Notes: generated by a model from the letters alone, not told the origin. A stretch of DNA of 64,000 bases from Verrucomicrobiota bacterium (GCA_016222805.1 JACRQG010000032.1:186001-250000), one strand, 5' to 3'. Shown: positions 46,335 through 56,192, counted from the first letter of the stretch. Translations and numbers: made by a program.

Positions 46335-47798
46335 ATGAACCCGTCCTCTCCCTCCTCATCCGCCTTCGATCCCGTCGCCCTGGCGCACGAGGTCACGCGC
46401 CGCGCGTTCCTGAGAGGTTCGGGCGTGGGCCTGGGGGCGATGGCGCTTGGAAACCTGCTGGCCCGGAGTCTCGAGGCAGCCGGTGGCGACGGCGGGCGGC
46501 CGGGGGTGCGTCCGCCGCATTTCGCTCCGCGGGCACGGCGGGTCATCTACCTGCACATGGTGGGGGCGCCGTCGCAGCTCGATCTGTTTGAGCACAAGCC
46601 CGCGCTGGCGCAGTACGACGGGCAGCCGTGTCCAGAGGAGCTGATTCGCGGCAAGCGTTTTGCCTTCCTGCGCGGGCATCCGACGATCGGGGCGTCGCGC
46701 TATGCGTTTGCCCGCCATGGGCAGAGCGGGGCGGAAATCTCGGAGCTGCTGCCGCATCTGGCGAAGGTCGCGGACGAACTGGCGATCGTGAAATCGCTGC
46801 ACACCGACGAGTTCAACCATGCGCCGGCGCAGCTCTTCCTGCACACCGGCTTCGGGAGGCTCGGCCGGCCGAGTTTCGGTTCTTGGCTCACGTACGGCCT
46901 TGGCTCGGAGAACGCGGACCTGCCGGCGTACATCGTGCTGCTGTCGGGCCCGCTGGCGGGCGCGGGCACCAGCCTGTGGGGTCCGGGATTCCTCCCGAGC
47001 GTGCATCAGGGGGTGCAGTTCCACTCCAGCGGAGAGCCGGTGCTGTTCTTGCGGAATCCGGAAGGTCACTCGGCCCAGGATCGCCGCCAGGTGCTGGATA
47101 CCGTGCGCCGGCTCAACGAGGTCCAGCTGGCGGATGTCGGCGACCCGGAGATCTCCACCCGCATCAGCCAGTACGAAATGGCGTTTCGGATGCAGACCTC
47201 CGTGCCGGAGCTGATGGACATCTCCCGGGAATCGCCGGAAACGCTGGCGCTTTACGGGGCCGAACCGGGAAAGGCGTCGTTTGCGAACAACTGCCTGCTG
47301 GCGCGGCGACTGATCGAGCGCGGTGTGCGCATGGTGCAACTCTACGACGCCGACTGGGACCACCACGCGGACCTCGCCACGCGCCTGCCACGCAAGTGCC
47401 GCGACGTCGATCAGGGCACGGCGGCGCTGCTGACCGACCTGCGGCGCCGGGGTCTGCTCGACGACACGCTGGTCATCTGGGGTGGGGAGTTCGGCCGCAC
47501 GCCGATGGTGCAGACCGACTCCGGCGCCGGCGTGGCGACCAAGCCGGGCCGGGATCACCACAAGGATGCGTTCACGATGTGGCTCGCGGGCGGCGGCGTG
47601 CGGCGCGGCATCACGCACGGCCGGACCGACGACCTGGGCTATTCGATTGTCGAAAACCCGGTGCACGTGCACGACCTGAACGCGACCATCCTGCACCTGC
47701 TGGGACTCGACCACGAGAAGCTGACCTTCCGCTACCAGGGCCGTGACTTCCGACTGACCGACGTGCACGGGCGCGTGGTGCGGGAATTGATGGCGTGA
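46335..47798 (+). CDS. DUF1501 (sulfatase-like) Tat-exported protein
   Basis: This 487-residue protein has a twin-arginine signal ([19 protein letters not shown]), so it is folded before export. The alkaline-phosphatase-like core is recognisable by [30 protein letters not shown] and the [15 protein letters not shown] segment with metal-binding histidines. It is the standard partner of the preceding PSD1 protein. The substrate is unknown. It converges on the sulfatase gene with a 90-bp gap. Confidence 0.92.
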   Translation: MNPSSPSSSAFDPVALAHEVTRRAFLRGSGVGLGAMALGNLLARSLEAAGGDGGRPGVRPPHFAPRARRVIYLHMVGAPSQLDLFEHKPALAQYDGQPCPEELIRGKRFAFLRGHPTIGASRYAFARHGQSGAEISELLPHLAKVADELAIVKSLHTDEFNHAPAQLFLHTGFGRLGRPSFGSWLTYGLGSENADLPAYIVLLSGPLAGAGTSLWGPGFLPSVHQGVQFHSSGEPVLFLRNPEGHSAQDRRQVLDTVRRLNEVQLADVGDPEISTRISQYEMAFRMQTSVPELMDISRESPETLALYGAEPGKASFANNCLLARRLIERGVRMVQLYDADWDHHADLATRLPRKCRDVDQGTAALLTDLRRRGLLDDTLVIWGGEFGRTPMVQTDSGAGVATKPGRDHHKDAFTMWLAGGGVRRGITHGRTDDLGYSIVENPVHVHDLNATILHLLGLDHEKLTFRYQGRDFRLTDVHGRVVRELMA

Positions 47799-47888
47799 TC
47801 GTCGCGTGGCGGGAGCCCGACCCGATCTTCAGGGTGCGCTGAGGGTGTTTGCGACCGGTCCGCGTTTCCCTCGCAGCGGTCCGGCGCT

Positions 47889-49451
47889 TCACGGCGCTGG
47901 CTTCAGTTCTCCGAAGCCACCTGGCAGACGCGCCAGGTGGCGCTGCAGGGCGCGTTGCAGTTCGGCCAGCTTCGCCGCGTGGCGCGAATCACCGGCGAGG
48001 TTCCGTTGCTCGCGCGGGTCGGCCGCCAGGTCATAGAGTTGGTCGCGATCGAAATAGGCCGGCTGCGTCCGCAGCGCCGCCGCTTCGTTGTTGTTGCCAC
48101 CGATGTGGCCAAAGGCGGGCTGTCCCGACGGCAGCACGACGTCCTTCAGGTGCGGTGGATGGTTCACCAGGGCGAAGCGCTCGGGTGCGGAAGGATACCG
48201 GAGGGCCACGTACTTCCAATCGCCCACCCGCACTCCGCGGGTGAACCCCAACTCGAAGAACAGGGACTCATGCAGCAGTTCTCCGCGCCCTTCGAGAACG
48301 GCGCGGAAGCTGCGGCCATCGAAGTGATCCGCTGGGGCGGGCACGCCTGCGAGATCGAGGATCGTCGGCGCGAAATCGAGGTTCGTCACCCGTGTGGCGC
48401 AACTGCGCCCGGCTGGGAATCCGCCTTGGCGCCAGACCACGCTCGGCGACCACGCCCCCGACTGGTAGATGGACCCTTTGCCATCCTGGCCGTTGTCGTT
48501 GAAAAAGAAGATCACGGTGCGATCGAGTTCCCCGGTCTCCTCCAGCTTCCGCCACAGGGCCCCGATGGCGTCGTCGAGCCAGAGCAGGTTCTCCCGGTGG
48601 CGACCGCGCGACGGGTGCTCCTGGAGCCGGCGGGCCCGGTCCGCGCGCGGGGGCAGAACGTCGGGCGGCGCCTCGAGTAACCCATAGGGCGTCAGGCGCG
48701 GGTCGGCGTCCCAGGAACGCGCCGGCGGATACGGCGAGTGGGCGAGCGTCGGCGCGAAATAGAGGAAAAACGGACGCCCCTTGCCCGCGTGCCGGCCGAG
48801 AAATTCGACGCCGGCCTGCGCCACCCAGTCCATGTTGTGCACCCGCAGCTCCGCCGGGGAGAGTTCCTCGGCGTTGCCGTGGTAGATTCCACCGGCTTCG
48901 TCAAAGCCCGCCGCCTGGAGGGCGGCCCGTTCGACGCGCTCGTTGTGCGCGAGCATTGCCCGGATTTCCGGTGCCCGCGGATCCGCGTCAGCCGGAGGCC
49001 GTCGCCGCTCCGGCACATCGACGACATGCTGCTTGCCCGCGATGCCGGTCACATATCCGGCCGCCTGCAGGAGCTTGGGCAGGGTACGGTCCTGCGGCGT
49101 GATCTTCGAGTTCCAGGCCACGATCGTCGTCCCGGCTCGCTCGCTCTGGCGCGTGAACATCGAATTGGTCGCGCGGCTCGCGTAGCGCCCGGTGAGGCAG
49201 TTGTACCGGCTTGGCGTGCATACCGGCGACACGATGTGCTGCTCGGTCATCACCGTGCCCTCCGCGGCAAGGCGATCGAGGTGGGGAGTGAGATTCCGTC
49301 CCCGCCCCGGAGCGGTGTAATTCAGCATGTCGACGTAGAGATCGTCGGCGATGACGAAGAGGAAGTTCGGGCGGACGGCCGGCGCGGCGCCGCCGACTGC
49401 CGTGCCGGCACTAACCGCTGAAATCACGGCAAGGAGGACAAATCGGTTCAT
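47889..49451 (-). CDS. secreted sulfatase
   Basis: This type I sulfatase of 520 residues has a signal peptide ending near GGAAPA. The metal-binding DD is at residues 36-37 (VIADDL). The formylglycine precursor is C78 in CTPSR, followed by the CLTGRY element, so a formylglycine-generating enzyme is needed from elsewhere. The C-terminal strand region includes LYDLAADPREQRNLA, a typical sulfatase end. It probably removes sulfate from a polysaccharide. It is followed on the same strand by no gene; upstream lies the unidentified secreted protein. Confidence 0.93.
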   Translation of the reverse strand: MNRFVLLAVISAVSAGTAVGGAAPAVRPNFLFVIADDLYVDMLNYTAPGRGRNLTPHLDRLAAEGTVMTEQHIVSPVCTPSRYNCLTGRYASRATNSMFTRQSERAGTTIVAWNSKITPQDRTLPKLLQAAGYVTGIAGKQHVVDVPERRRPPADADPRAPEIRAMLAHNERVERAALQAAGFDEAGGIYHGNAEELSPAELRVHNMDWVAQAGVEFLGRHAGKGRPFFLYFAPTLAHSPYPPARSWDADPRLTPYGLLEAPPDVLPPRADRARRLQEHPSRGRHRENLLWLDDAIGALWRKLEETGELDRTVIFFFNDNGQDGKGSIYQSGAWSPSVVWRQGGFPAGRSCATRVTNLDFAPTILDLAGVPAPADHFDGRSFRAVLEGRGELLHESLFFELGFTRGVRVGDWKYVALRYPSAPERFALVNHPPHLKDVVLPSGQPAFGHIGGNNNEAAALRTQPAYFDRDQLYDLAADPREQRNLAGDSRHAAKLAELQRALQRHLARLPGGFGELKPAP

Positions 49452-49475
49452 GTTAAGCTGCGGAGAGGTGGTGGT

Positions 49476-51068
49476 TCAGCGCCACCGGTACGCCCAGCTG
49501 CGCGCCAGGAGAGTCCGGGTCTCGCCGGCGATCTCCACGGTGACCGGTTCATCCTTGAAGTTCTCCACCACCCAGCTGCCGTCCGTGAACCACACGAGGC
49601 CGACACGGTGTGGTGCCGTGAATTTCACCCCCAGCGGGCGCAGGAGCGGGCCGCGAATCGCCGCCGCCTCCGCGTCGGTCAGCGCCATCAGCGCCTTGGG
49701 ATTTCCGCGCACGGGCAGGACGCCGATGTTGGGAGCGTCGACGGGTACCTGGCCGGCCAGCCGTTCGCGCAGCCCGTCCGTGAGCAGCACCGGTCGACCC
49801 GTGCTGATGAAGACCCGCAGGCGGGCGGCGAATTGCGGGTCCTTCAGCGCCGTCAAGGTGAAGAATGCCGCCGGGGCGTCGGCCGGAAACTCGTGGCAGG
49901 GCACGACCGGCACGCCGAGCATCCCGAGGAAATTGCCCACGTAGGCCTCCTTTTCCGCCGAACTCGCGATGGGCTTGTAGGCGGCGACCCCGGCGATGGT
50001 GCGTCGCCGCACCTCCGCGGCCACCTGTTGCAGCTCGGGAATGTGCTGGCGCAGCACCTCGAGGTTGCGCGGCCCGGTGTCGCGCTGGAGTCCGCCGAAG
50101 GCAAAGAGCGTCGAGGCCCGTGCCCCGCCGAGGATCGTCTGGCGCGCCTGTTCCAGGTAGGTGTGCTCGGTCGTACCCAGCCAGTCGTACCATCCTCCGC
50201 CGCACTTTGCCCCGCCGATGCCACCCAGCCAGCGCATGATGAACGAGGCCGCCGTTGGCGGCCACCCGCCCCAGCGGGCGTCGCCGAAGTCCCGCGTCTC
50301 CGTGCCGACCCAGATCAGGTCGAAGTCGTCGGTCTGCCGCCGCACATCGTAACCACGCTCGTGAAAGCGATCGTACCACTGTGGGTACTTGATGATCAGC
50401 TTCACGCGCGGGTTTACGGCCCGCGCCGCCGCGATCACATACTGCCGCGACAACTGGCCCATCAACTCCCCGCGGTAGTCGTCCCAGGTATCGCCGGCGA
50501 CGGGGAATTCGCGCCCGCCGATCGTCACCTTTCGCGCCTGCCGGGCAGCCGCGCACTCGGCACACGTGCAGTCGGTGAACCAGAAGTCGTCGATCATGAT
50601 CTCGTCGAACAGCCCGGCGCAAAACTCGAACGCCGCCTTGAGGTTCCGTTGCGTGGCCTCGTCGGTGAAACAGGAAATCTGGTCCTTCCAGCCCGTCGAT
50701 GCCTTGCCGACGCGCGTGGTGGTGATGCACCCCGAGACGTCGAGGCCGGCGGCGCGGAACCGGTCCCGGGCCTGCGCGATTACGGTGCGGTCAACCTGGA
50801 AGTGCCCACGGTACGTCTCGAGGAACACCTTCGTCACCGCGGTCGCCCGGCACCAGTTGATCGCCTGTGCGATGCCCGCCTCGGTGGCGAGATGGTCCCG
50901 CACGTTCTGGGCGGTGAAGAGCGTGTTGAACTCGTGAACGTCGCGGGTGCGCCGGCCGAGTTCCCACAGGTCCTCGGCGGCCGGGCTCGACGCAACGAGC
51001 CCGACCGATAACAACCACAATCCGGTCCAGCGGTGGCCGGAGGAAGGAAACAGGCGAAGCGGCTTCAC
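49476..51068 (-). CDS. secreted protein of unknown family, possibly a TIM-barrel glycosidase
   Basis: The protein has 530 residues starting at a GTG, with a signal peptide (LWLLSVGLVASSPAAE). Candidate barrel strands carry clustered acids: VTKVFLETYRGHFQ, FDEIMIDDFWFTDCTCAEC, KLIIKYPQWYDRFH and FDLIWVGTETRDFG. The CTCAEC motif after the acidic strand could bind metal or form a disulfide. The last 70 residues look like a beta-sandwich (VGLVWFTDGSWVVENFKDEPV). The arrangement resembles glycoside hydrolases but I cannot assign a family. It lies 24 bp upstream of the sulfatase and is probably co-transcribed with it. Confidence 0.7.
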   Translation of the reverse strand: MKPLRLFPSSGHRWTGLWLLSVGLVASSPAAEDLWELGRRTRDVHEFNTLFTAQNVRDHLATEAGIAQAINWCRATAVTKVFLETYRGHFQVDRTVIAQARDRFRAAGLDVSGCITTTRVGKASTGWKDQISCFTDEATQRNLKAAFEFCAGLFDEIMIDDFWFTDCTCAECAAARQARKVTIGGREFPVAGDTWDDYRGELMGQLSRQYVIAAARAVNPRVKLIIKYPQWYDRFHERGYDVRRQTDDFDLIWVGTETRDFGDARWGGWPPTAASFIMRWLGGIGGAKCGGGWYDWLGTTEHTYLEQARQTILGGARASTLFAFGGLQRDTGPRNLEVLRQHIPELQQVAAEVRRRTIAGVAAYKPIASSAEKEAYVGNFLGMLGVPVVPCHEFPADAPAAFFTLTALKDPQFAARLRVFISTGRPVLLTDGLRERLAGQVPVDAPNIGVLPVRGNPKALMALTDAEAAAIRGPLLRPLGVKFTAPHRVGLVWFTDGSWVVENFKDEPVTVEIAGETRTLLARSWAYRWR

Positions 51069-51268
51069 GGCGCCGCCAGCGTAGACGACCGCCGCGGCCG
51101 GTCACAAGCCTCGCGCCGGCTCAAACTCGCGCTCCGGCCACACGCGACCATGGCGGCCGAGCAGAGGCGCGCGAGACTGGCTTGGGGAGTTCAATCGGAA
51201 CCCTGGGCCCGCCCCAAAGCCTGACCCTGTCTGCGTGCCCAGGTCTCACCGCGTAGGAACACTTAGGT

Positions 51269-51283
51269 GTGGTCTTTGACCAC
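51269..51283. repeat. short hairpin upstream of the EF-hand gene
   Basis: GTGGTC-TTT-GACCAC is a perfect 6-bp hairpin, 40 bp before the start codon at 51323. It could be an operator or an RNA stem in the leader. The rest of the 254-bp gap (51069-51322) shows nothing recognisable. Confidence 0.4.
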
Positions 51284-51322
51284 TTGCCCGACACAACGGG
51301 AGAAGTCCCAACCTCTCCAGCC

Positions 51323-53512
51323 ATGTCAACCCCTGCTGCCTCCACCCATTCCTGGACCTTCTTCCGCACCGGCGGCCTAGATCAGGTCGCCCTGACGACC
51401 GGCGCCGACCTGCTGGCCCTCGACCAACTCGATCAAAAACTCTGGGTGGCGTTATCCTGTCCGGTCAAAGGCCTGGAACTGGACGACAAGACCCTGGCCC
51501 TGGTCGACACTGACGGGGATGGACGGATTCGCGTGCCCGAAGTGATTGGGGCGATCAAGTGGGCCGCCCCCTACCTGAACGACGCCGGCGTGCTGCTCGC
51601 CGGCACCGACGGCCTGCCGCTGAGCGTTCTCAATTCCTCCTCGCCGGAGGGGCAGTCGGCCTTGACCTGCGCTCGCCAGATCCTGGCCAATCTCGGCCGC
51701 AAGGACGCCAGTGTCATCACCGTGGCCGACGTCGCCGACACGGCGAAAATCTTTGCCGCCAGTCCGCTGAACGGCGACGGCGTCATTCCGCCCGAAGCCT
51801 CCACGGATGCGACGGTGCAGCAGCTGATCAAGGACATCGTCGCCTGCACCGGCGGGAAGGCGGATCGCACGGGCTCGGTCGGGGTCACGGCGGAGCAGAT
51901 CACCGCGTTCTTCGCGGATCTCGCCGCCTTCTCCGCCTGGGCAGCCAAGGCCTCCGATGGCGCGACGAGCCCCCTGGGAGCCGGCACCGCCACCGCCCTG
52001 GCCGCCGTCAATGCGGTGCGGGCCAAGGTGGATGACTATTTTGCCCGCTGCCGCCTGGCGGCTTTCGACACCCGGGCGCTGGCCGCCCTGAACCGCTCCG
52101 AGACCGAGTACCTGGCGATTGCGGCCAAGGACATGAAGATCACCAGCGAGGAGGTCGCTGGTTTCCCGCTGTCGCGGATCGAAGCGGGGCGGGCCTTACC
52201 CCTGCTTGACGGTGCCAACCCGGCCTGGGCCGGGGCGCTGGCCAAGTTGCACGCCGATGCCGTTGTCCCGGTTTTCGGAGCCGCCAAAGCCGCGCTCACC
52301 GAGGCGGACTGGGCGTCGCTCAAGGCCAAACTCGCCGCCTACGAGGCTTGGTTGGGTGCCAAGGCCGGTGCCTCCGTGGAGAAACTCGGTGCCGCCCGCG
52401 CCGCCGAGATTCTGGCCGGCAACGGTCGCGCCGCCGTCGAGGCCCTCGTCACGCAGGACCTGGCTCTCGCCCCGGGTTTTGCGGCGATTGCCGCGGTCGA
52501 GAAACTCGCGCGCTTCCATCGCGACCTGCGCGCCCTGCTCCACAATTTTGTCAACTTCGCGGACTTTTACTCGCGCGACAAGTGGGCGGTGTTCCAGTCC
52601 GGCACGCTCTACCTCGACAGCCGCTCCACCGAGTTGTGCATCCGGGTCGACGGCCCCAATCCGCTGGCTGCGATGAGCAAGACCTACATCGCCTATTGCA
52701 CCTGCACGCGGCCGGGCCAGGCGCCGATGACCATCGCGGCCTGCTTCACCCAGGGAGACAGTGATTTCCTCTTCGTGGGCCGGCACGGCGTCTTCTATGA
52801 CCGCAAGGGGCGCGACTGGGAGGCGGTGATCACCAGCATCGTCGACAACCCCATCAGCGTGCGCCAGGCCTTCTGGGCTCCCTACAAGAAGTTCGTCCGA
52901 CTGATCGAGGAGCAGATCGCCAAGCGCGCCGCCGCCGCCGAGGCGGAATCCAGCGGCAAACTCGCGGCCGCCGCGGAAAAGACCGCCCATGCCGACAAGG
53001 CGAAGCCCGCCGAACCGCCGAAGAAGTTCGACCTCGCGGTCGTGACCGGTATCGGCGTCGCCCTCGGATCCATCGGTGGTTTCCTCGCGGCGATCTTCAG
53101 CAACTTCGTCAATCTCGGCATGTGGATGCCGCTGGGTGTCGTCGGCATCCTCCTGGTGATCTCCGGACCCTCGATGATCATCGCCTGGCTCAAGCTGCGG
53201 CAGCGCACGCTCGGGCCGCTGCTCGAGGGTAACGGCTGGGCCGTGAACGGCCGCGTGAAGATCAACATCCCCTTTGGCACCGCCCTGACCGATGTCGCGG
53301 TCCTGCCGACGGGATCGAAACGTTCCCTGGAGGATCCCTACGAGGACAAGGAGTCCGCGCGCCGCCAGCGCCGCCTCACCTTCCTGGTGGTGATCGTCCT
53401 GCTGGCCGCAGCGGCGATCTTCATCCGCTGGAAGCGCGTCCAGACCGGTCACTACTTCTGGCAACCGGCGCCGGCTCCGGCCGCGGCGGCGCCCGCCGAG
53501 GCAAAGAAGTAG
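51323..53512 (+). CDS. EF-hand protein with C-terminal membrane helices, unknown function
   Basis: The protein has 729 residues. A canonical EF-hand loop, DTDGDGRIRVPE, lies at residues 62-73. Degenerate EF-like segments follow: NGDGVIPPE, DRTGSVGVTAEQ and AAKDMKITSEE. The middle third is helical and alanine-rich. A conserved-looking block (FVNFADFYSRDKWAVFQSGTLYLD, TYIAYCTCTRPG, GDSDFLFVGRHGVFYDRKG) is followed by a charged linker. Two or three membrane helices (VVTGIGVALGSIGGFLAAIF, GVVGILLVISGPSMIIAWL) and a last one at the end (FLVVIVLLAAAAIFI) complete it. There is no signal peptide, so the large N-terminal part is probably cytosolic. I do not recognise the family. Confidence 0.75.
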   Translation: MSTPAASTHSWTFFRTGGLDQVALTTGADLLALDQLDQKLWVALSCPVKGLELDDKTLALVDTDGDGRIRVPEVIGAIKWAAPYLNDAGVLLAGTDGLPLSVLNSSSPEGQSALTCARQILANLGRKDASVITVADVADTAKIFAASPLNGDGVIPPEASTDATVQQLIKDIVACTGGKADRTGSVGVTAEQITAFFADLAAFSAWAAKASDGATSPLGAGTATALAAVNAVRAKVDDYFARCRLAAFDTRALAALNRSETEYLAIAAKDMKITSEEVAGFPLSRIEAGRALPLLDGANPAWAGALAKLHADAVVPVFGAAKAALTEADWASLKAKLAAYEAWLGAKAGASVEKLGAARAAEILAGNGRAAVEALVTQDLALAPGFAAIAAVEKLARFHRDLRALLHNFVNFADFYSRDKWAVFQSGTLYLDSRSTELCIRVDGPNPLAAMSKTYIAYCTCTRPGQAPMTIAACFTQGDSDFLFVGRHGVFYDRKGRDWEAVITSIVDNPISVRQAFWAPYKKFVRLIEEQIAKRAAAAEAESSGKLAAAAEKTAHADKAKPAEPPKKFDLAVVTGIGVALGSIGGFLAAIFSNFVNLGMWMPLGVVGILLVISGPSMIIAWLKLRQRTLGPLLEGNGWAVNGRVKINIPFGTALTDVAVLPTGSKRSLEDPYEDKESARRQRRLTFLVVIVLLAAAAIFIRWKRVQTGHYFWQPAPAPAAAAPAEAKK

Positions 53513-53550
53513 CCTGCCGTCGCCGGCGGCGAAAAGACGTGCCACCTCAC

Positions 53551-53581
53551 CTCTCGCCGGGCTCACCGAGCCCAGCGAGAG
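53551..53581. terminator. strong hairpin between convergent genes
   Basis: CTCTCGC-C-GGGCTC (53551-53564) pairs with GAGCCC-A-GCGAGAG (53568-53581) around a three-base loop, with a single C/A mismatch. It lies between the convergent EF-hand and S9 peptidase genes and could end both transcripts, although no T-tract is present. The GGGCTC..GAGCCC core is shared with the repeat at 62919-62937. Confidence 0.6.
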
Positions 53582-53605
53582 TCGTCTTCCGGAAAGGGCG
53601 GAAGG

Positions 53606-55702
53606 TTACTTTCCGTCCGCGCTTCCGAAGACCGGCTTTTCCAGCGTCGGCTTGCCGCCGATCCAGCGCGCCAGCCAGCTCTGGAATTCCCAGTTCCAGT
53701 AAATCGAGTTCTGGGGCGTGAGGATCCAGTGGTTCTCGTCCGGGAAGACCACCAGGCGGGATGGCAGTCCCATAGCCTGGTAGATGCCGTAGAGGGCGGT
53801 GCCGTTCACATACGGCACGCGATAGTCCTTCTCGCCATGGATGATGAGCATCGGGGTCTTGAAGTTCTTCGCGTACGTCGTCGGGTTGTTGCGCTGCATG
53901 CCCGCGACGTTTTCCCAGGGCGTGCCGCCCAGCACCTTGGTGAAACCAAAGCTCGTCACATCCGCGCCAAACTGGGTGATGAAGTCGTTCACGCCGGCGT
54001 GGTTGATCAGACAGGCGAAGCGATCCGTGTGCCCGGCCACCCAGGCCGCCATGTAGCCGCCGTAGCTGCCGCCCGCCGCCGCCATCCGCTTCGGATCGAG
54101 GTTCGGGTGCTTCTTCAGCAGGTAATCCGTGCTCTTGAGGATATCCTCCAGCGGCTTGTCGCCCCATTCGTTGTGGATGCTCTGGCAGTATTTCTGGCCA
54201 AAACCGGTGGAGCCGTGGCGGTTGACCCAGGTGACGACGTAGCCCGGCGCGGCCATCACGTGCGCGTTCCAGCGGTAACTCCAGGCATCGCGGTTCATCG
54301 TGTGCGGCCCGCCGTGCATCAGTTGCAGCAGCGGGTAGCGCTTCGCCGGATCAAAACCCGGCGGGAAATAAAGCCAGCCGTGGACCTGGTCGCCGGCCGC
54401 TCCCTCGAACCAGTACTCCTCCATCCGGCCGAAATCGATCTTCGCCAGCAGCTCGGCATTGAACTTCGTCAACGGCCGCGCGGCTCCGGTCGTCGGGTCG
54501 AGCGCGAACAGTTCGTCCGGCCGGCTGCTCGTGTTGTGCAGGAAGACAATCGTGGCACCCTGCACCTCCAGGTTGCCGGCGGAGCCCGGCCGGTGCACCG
54601 CGGTGAGGCCCGTGCCGTCGGCGTTGATCCGGAAGATTGGCACCACGCCCTTGTCCTCGGCCGTGAGCCAGAGCGTGCGGCCGTCCGCGGAGAACGCCAC
54701 GTCGCCGACGGTGTAGTCAAGTTGCTCCGTGATCGGCGAGTTCTGTCCGGTGGCCAGGTCATGCCGCCAGAGTTTCTGGAATTCACCGTTGTAGTACGGC
54801 GTCTTCAGCCGCTTGAAGACCAGCGTGCGGCCATCCGGCGCGAACTGCGGGTTGCTGTCGTCCCCTTTGTTCTCCGGCGTGATGTTCTTCAGGGTTCCCG
54901 AGCCGTCGGTGGGGACGAGGTAGATGTCGTTGTTGAGATAGTCCTTGTAGGGTGGCGGGGTGGAGTTGATCGCCACGGCGATGGTCCGGCCGTCGGGCGA
55001 AACGTCGAAGGTGAACTCGCCGCTGATGGCGAAGGGATACGCAAAGCCCGGCGTGAGGTCCCGCACGGCCTTGGTGGCGAGTTCGACGCGCACGAGGCGA
55101 TGCGCGAGGTTGTCGGTCAGCCACGCATCCCAGTAGCGGAAGGCGCGATCCTCGCTCACCCGCGCGCTAATCTTGGAGTCCTTGCGGCGCTTGACCTCCT
55201 TGCGCATCGCCGCGAGGTCCTCCTTGGCGAGGCGGCCGGCAAGTTCCGGAATGACCCGGGTGGCGACGACGAGGGCCTTGCCGTCGGGCAGCCACTTCGG
55301 GGCGGTGACGGCGTAGGGCAGCTCGAGAATTTTCTCGGGCTCGCCGCCGTCGACCCGCATGACGTAGAGGGCGGCGTTTTCGTCCTCGCCCCGTTTGGAA
55401 GTGAACGCGATCCGCTTGCCGTCGGGGCTCCAGGCCGGCGAGCCATCCGAAACGGGAGCTGTCGTGAGCTGGCGGAGATCGCCCGAGGCGACGTCGACCA
55501 GCCACAGATTGGACGTGCTCTTGTTCTTTTCGATCGACCACTCCTGCACCGCGAGGACCACCTTGCTGCCATCCGGCGAAAGGGCGGGGGCGCCGAGCCG
55601 TTTCATGGCCCAAAGATCCTGGGGGGTAAGCAGGCGTTTGTCCGCGGCAAGGAGCGCGGTCGCCGCCAGCAGAAAGGCGAGGAGTGGGGTGAGCAGTTTC
55701 AT
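53606..55702 (-). CDS. secreted S9-family prolyl oligopeptidase/acylaminoacyl peptidase
   Basis: This serine peptidase has 698 residues with a signal peptide ending at ALLAA. An N-terminal seven-bladed WD40-like propeller is visible by repeated SPDGKRIAFTSKRG-type blades. The C-terminal alpha/beta-hydrolase domain carries the triad: Ser546 in GGSYGGY, Asp626 in GEKDYRVP and His658 in DENHW. It resembles dipeptidyl aminopeptidases of the S9C group. The product probably digests peptides in the periplasm or outside the cell. Confidence 0.93.
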   Translation of the reverse strand: MKLLTPLLAFLLAATALLAADKRLLTPQDLWAMKRLGAPALSPDGSKVVLAVQEWSIEKNKSTSNLWLVDVASGDLRQLTTAPVSDGSPAWSPDGKRIAFTSKRGEDENAALYVMRVDGGEPEKILELPYAVTAPKWLPDGKALVVATRVIPELAGRLAKEDLAAMRKEVKRRKDSKISARVSEDRAFRYWDAWLTDNLAHRLVRVELATKAVRDLTPGFAYPFAISGEFTFDVSPDGRTIAVAINSTPPPYKDYLNNDIYLVPTDGSGTLKNITPENKGDDSNPQFAPDGRTLVFKRLKTPYYNGEFQKLWRHDLATGQNSPITEQLDYTVGDVAFSADGRTLWLTAEDKGVVPIFRINADGTGLTAVHRPGSAGNLEVQGATIVFLHNTSSRPDELFALDPTTGAARPLTKFNAELLAKIDFGRMEEYWFEGAAGDQVHGWLYFPPGFDPAKRYPLLQLMHGGPHTMNRDAWSYRWNAHVMAAPGYVVTWVNRHGSTGFGQKYCQSIHNEWGDKPLEDILKSTDYLLKKHPNLDPKRMAAAGGSYGGYMAAWVAGHTDRFACLINHAGVNDFITQFGADVTSFGFTKVLGGTPWENVAGMQRNNPTTYAKNFKTPMLIIHGEKDYRVPYVNGTALYGIYQAMGLPSRLVVFPDENHWILTPQNSIYWNWEFQSWLARWIGGKPTLEKPVFGSADGK

Positions 55703-56192
55703 GAGCGCGCGACGTTGACGGGGTTCCGCCCCGAGTCAAAGCCGGCCCGCGCTTGCGCGCTTTCGACGATTCCGTAACCACGCTTGCGGACATCCCTCCC
55801 TACACACCCCGCCCTGCGGGCACCCCTCTCCCGCCGGAACGATGCAGTCGAAGTCGACGTGCACCGCAGCAATGTAGCCGCGACGACCTCGTCGCGGAGC
55901 GGGGCGCGGTCGCCCCGCCCACAGGTCACCGTTTCGTCAGTGGACTCCCGCAGGTGCGTCAACGAAGGGACACGAATCGACACGAAGCACCGGCCCGCGA
56001 GCCGCCTTCACCTTTGGGTGGGTGGCAAGACTTCCTCTTCCGCAGGGTATTTCCATGGGTGTTTGTTCGGGTCTATTCGTGGTTCAAGGGCACGGATACG
56101 GCTGAAGAGGGGAGCCCGCAGGGCGGGGTGCGTCCGCGCTACGCTCGCGAACAGGATGGAAGTGGGAATGTCGCCGCGGGCGGCGCGACAGC
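55703..56192. repeat. 490-bp repeat-filled intergenic region
   Basis: No gene is visible. The region holds an outer pair of 24-bp inverted repeats (55805-55828 and 56107-56130, 23 of 24 matching). It also holds a CCGCGACGA-CC-TCGTCGCGG hairpin at 55878-55897 and a GCGGGGCG-CGGT-CGCCCCGC hairpin at 55899-55918. A pair of 9-bp-periodic arms (ACACGAATC-type at 55967-55988 and ATTCGTGGT-type at 56062-56085) completes it. The nesting suggests repeated insertion of small non-coding elements rather than regulation of tex. Confidence 0.75.

Noticed and set aside
44015-46546. 843-codon minus-strand open frame opposite the PSD1 gene
   Set aside because: It mirrors the codon pattern of the PSD1 gene and has no recognisable motif.
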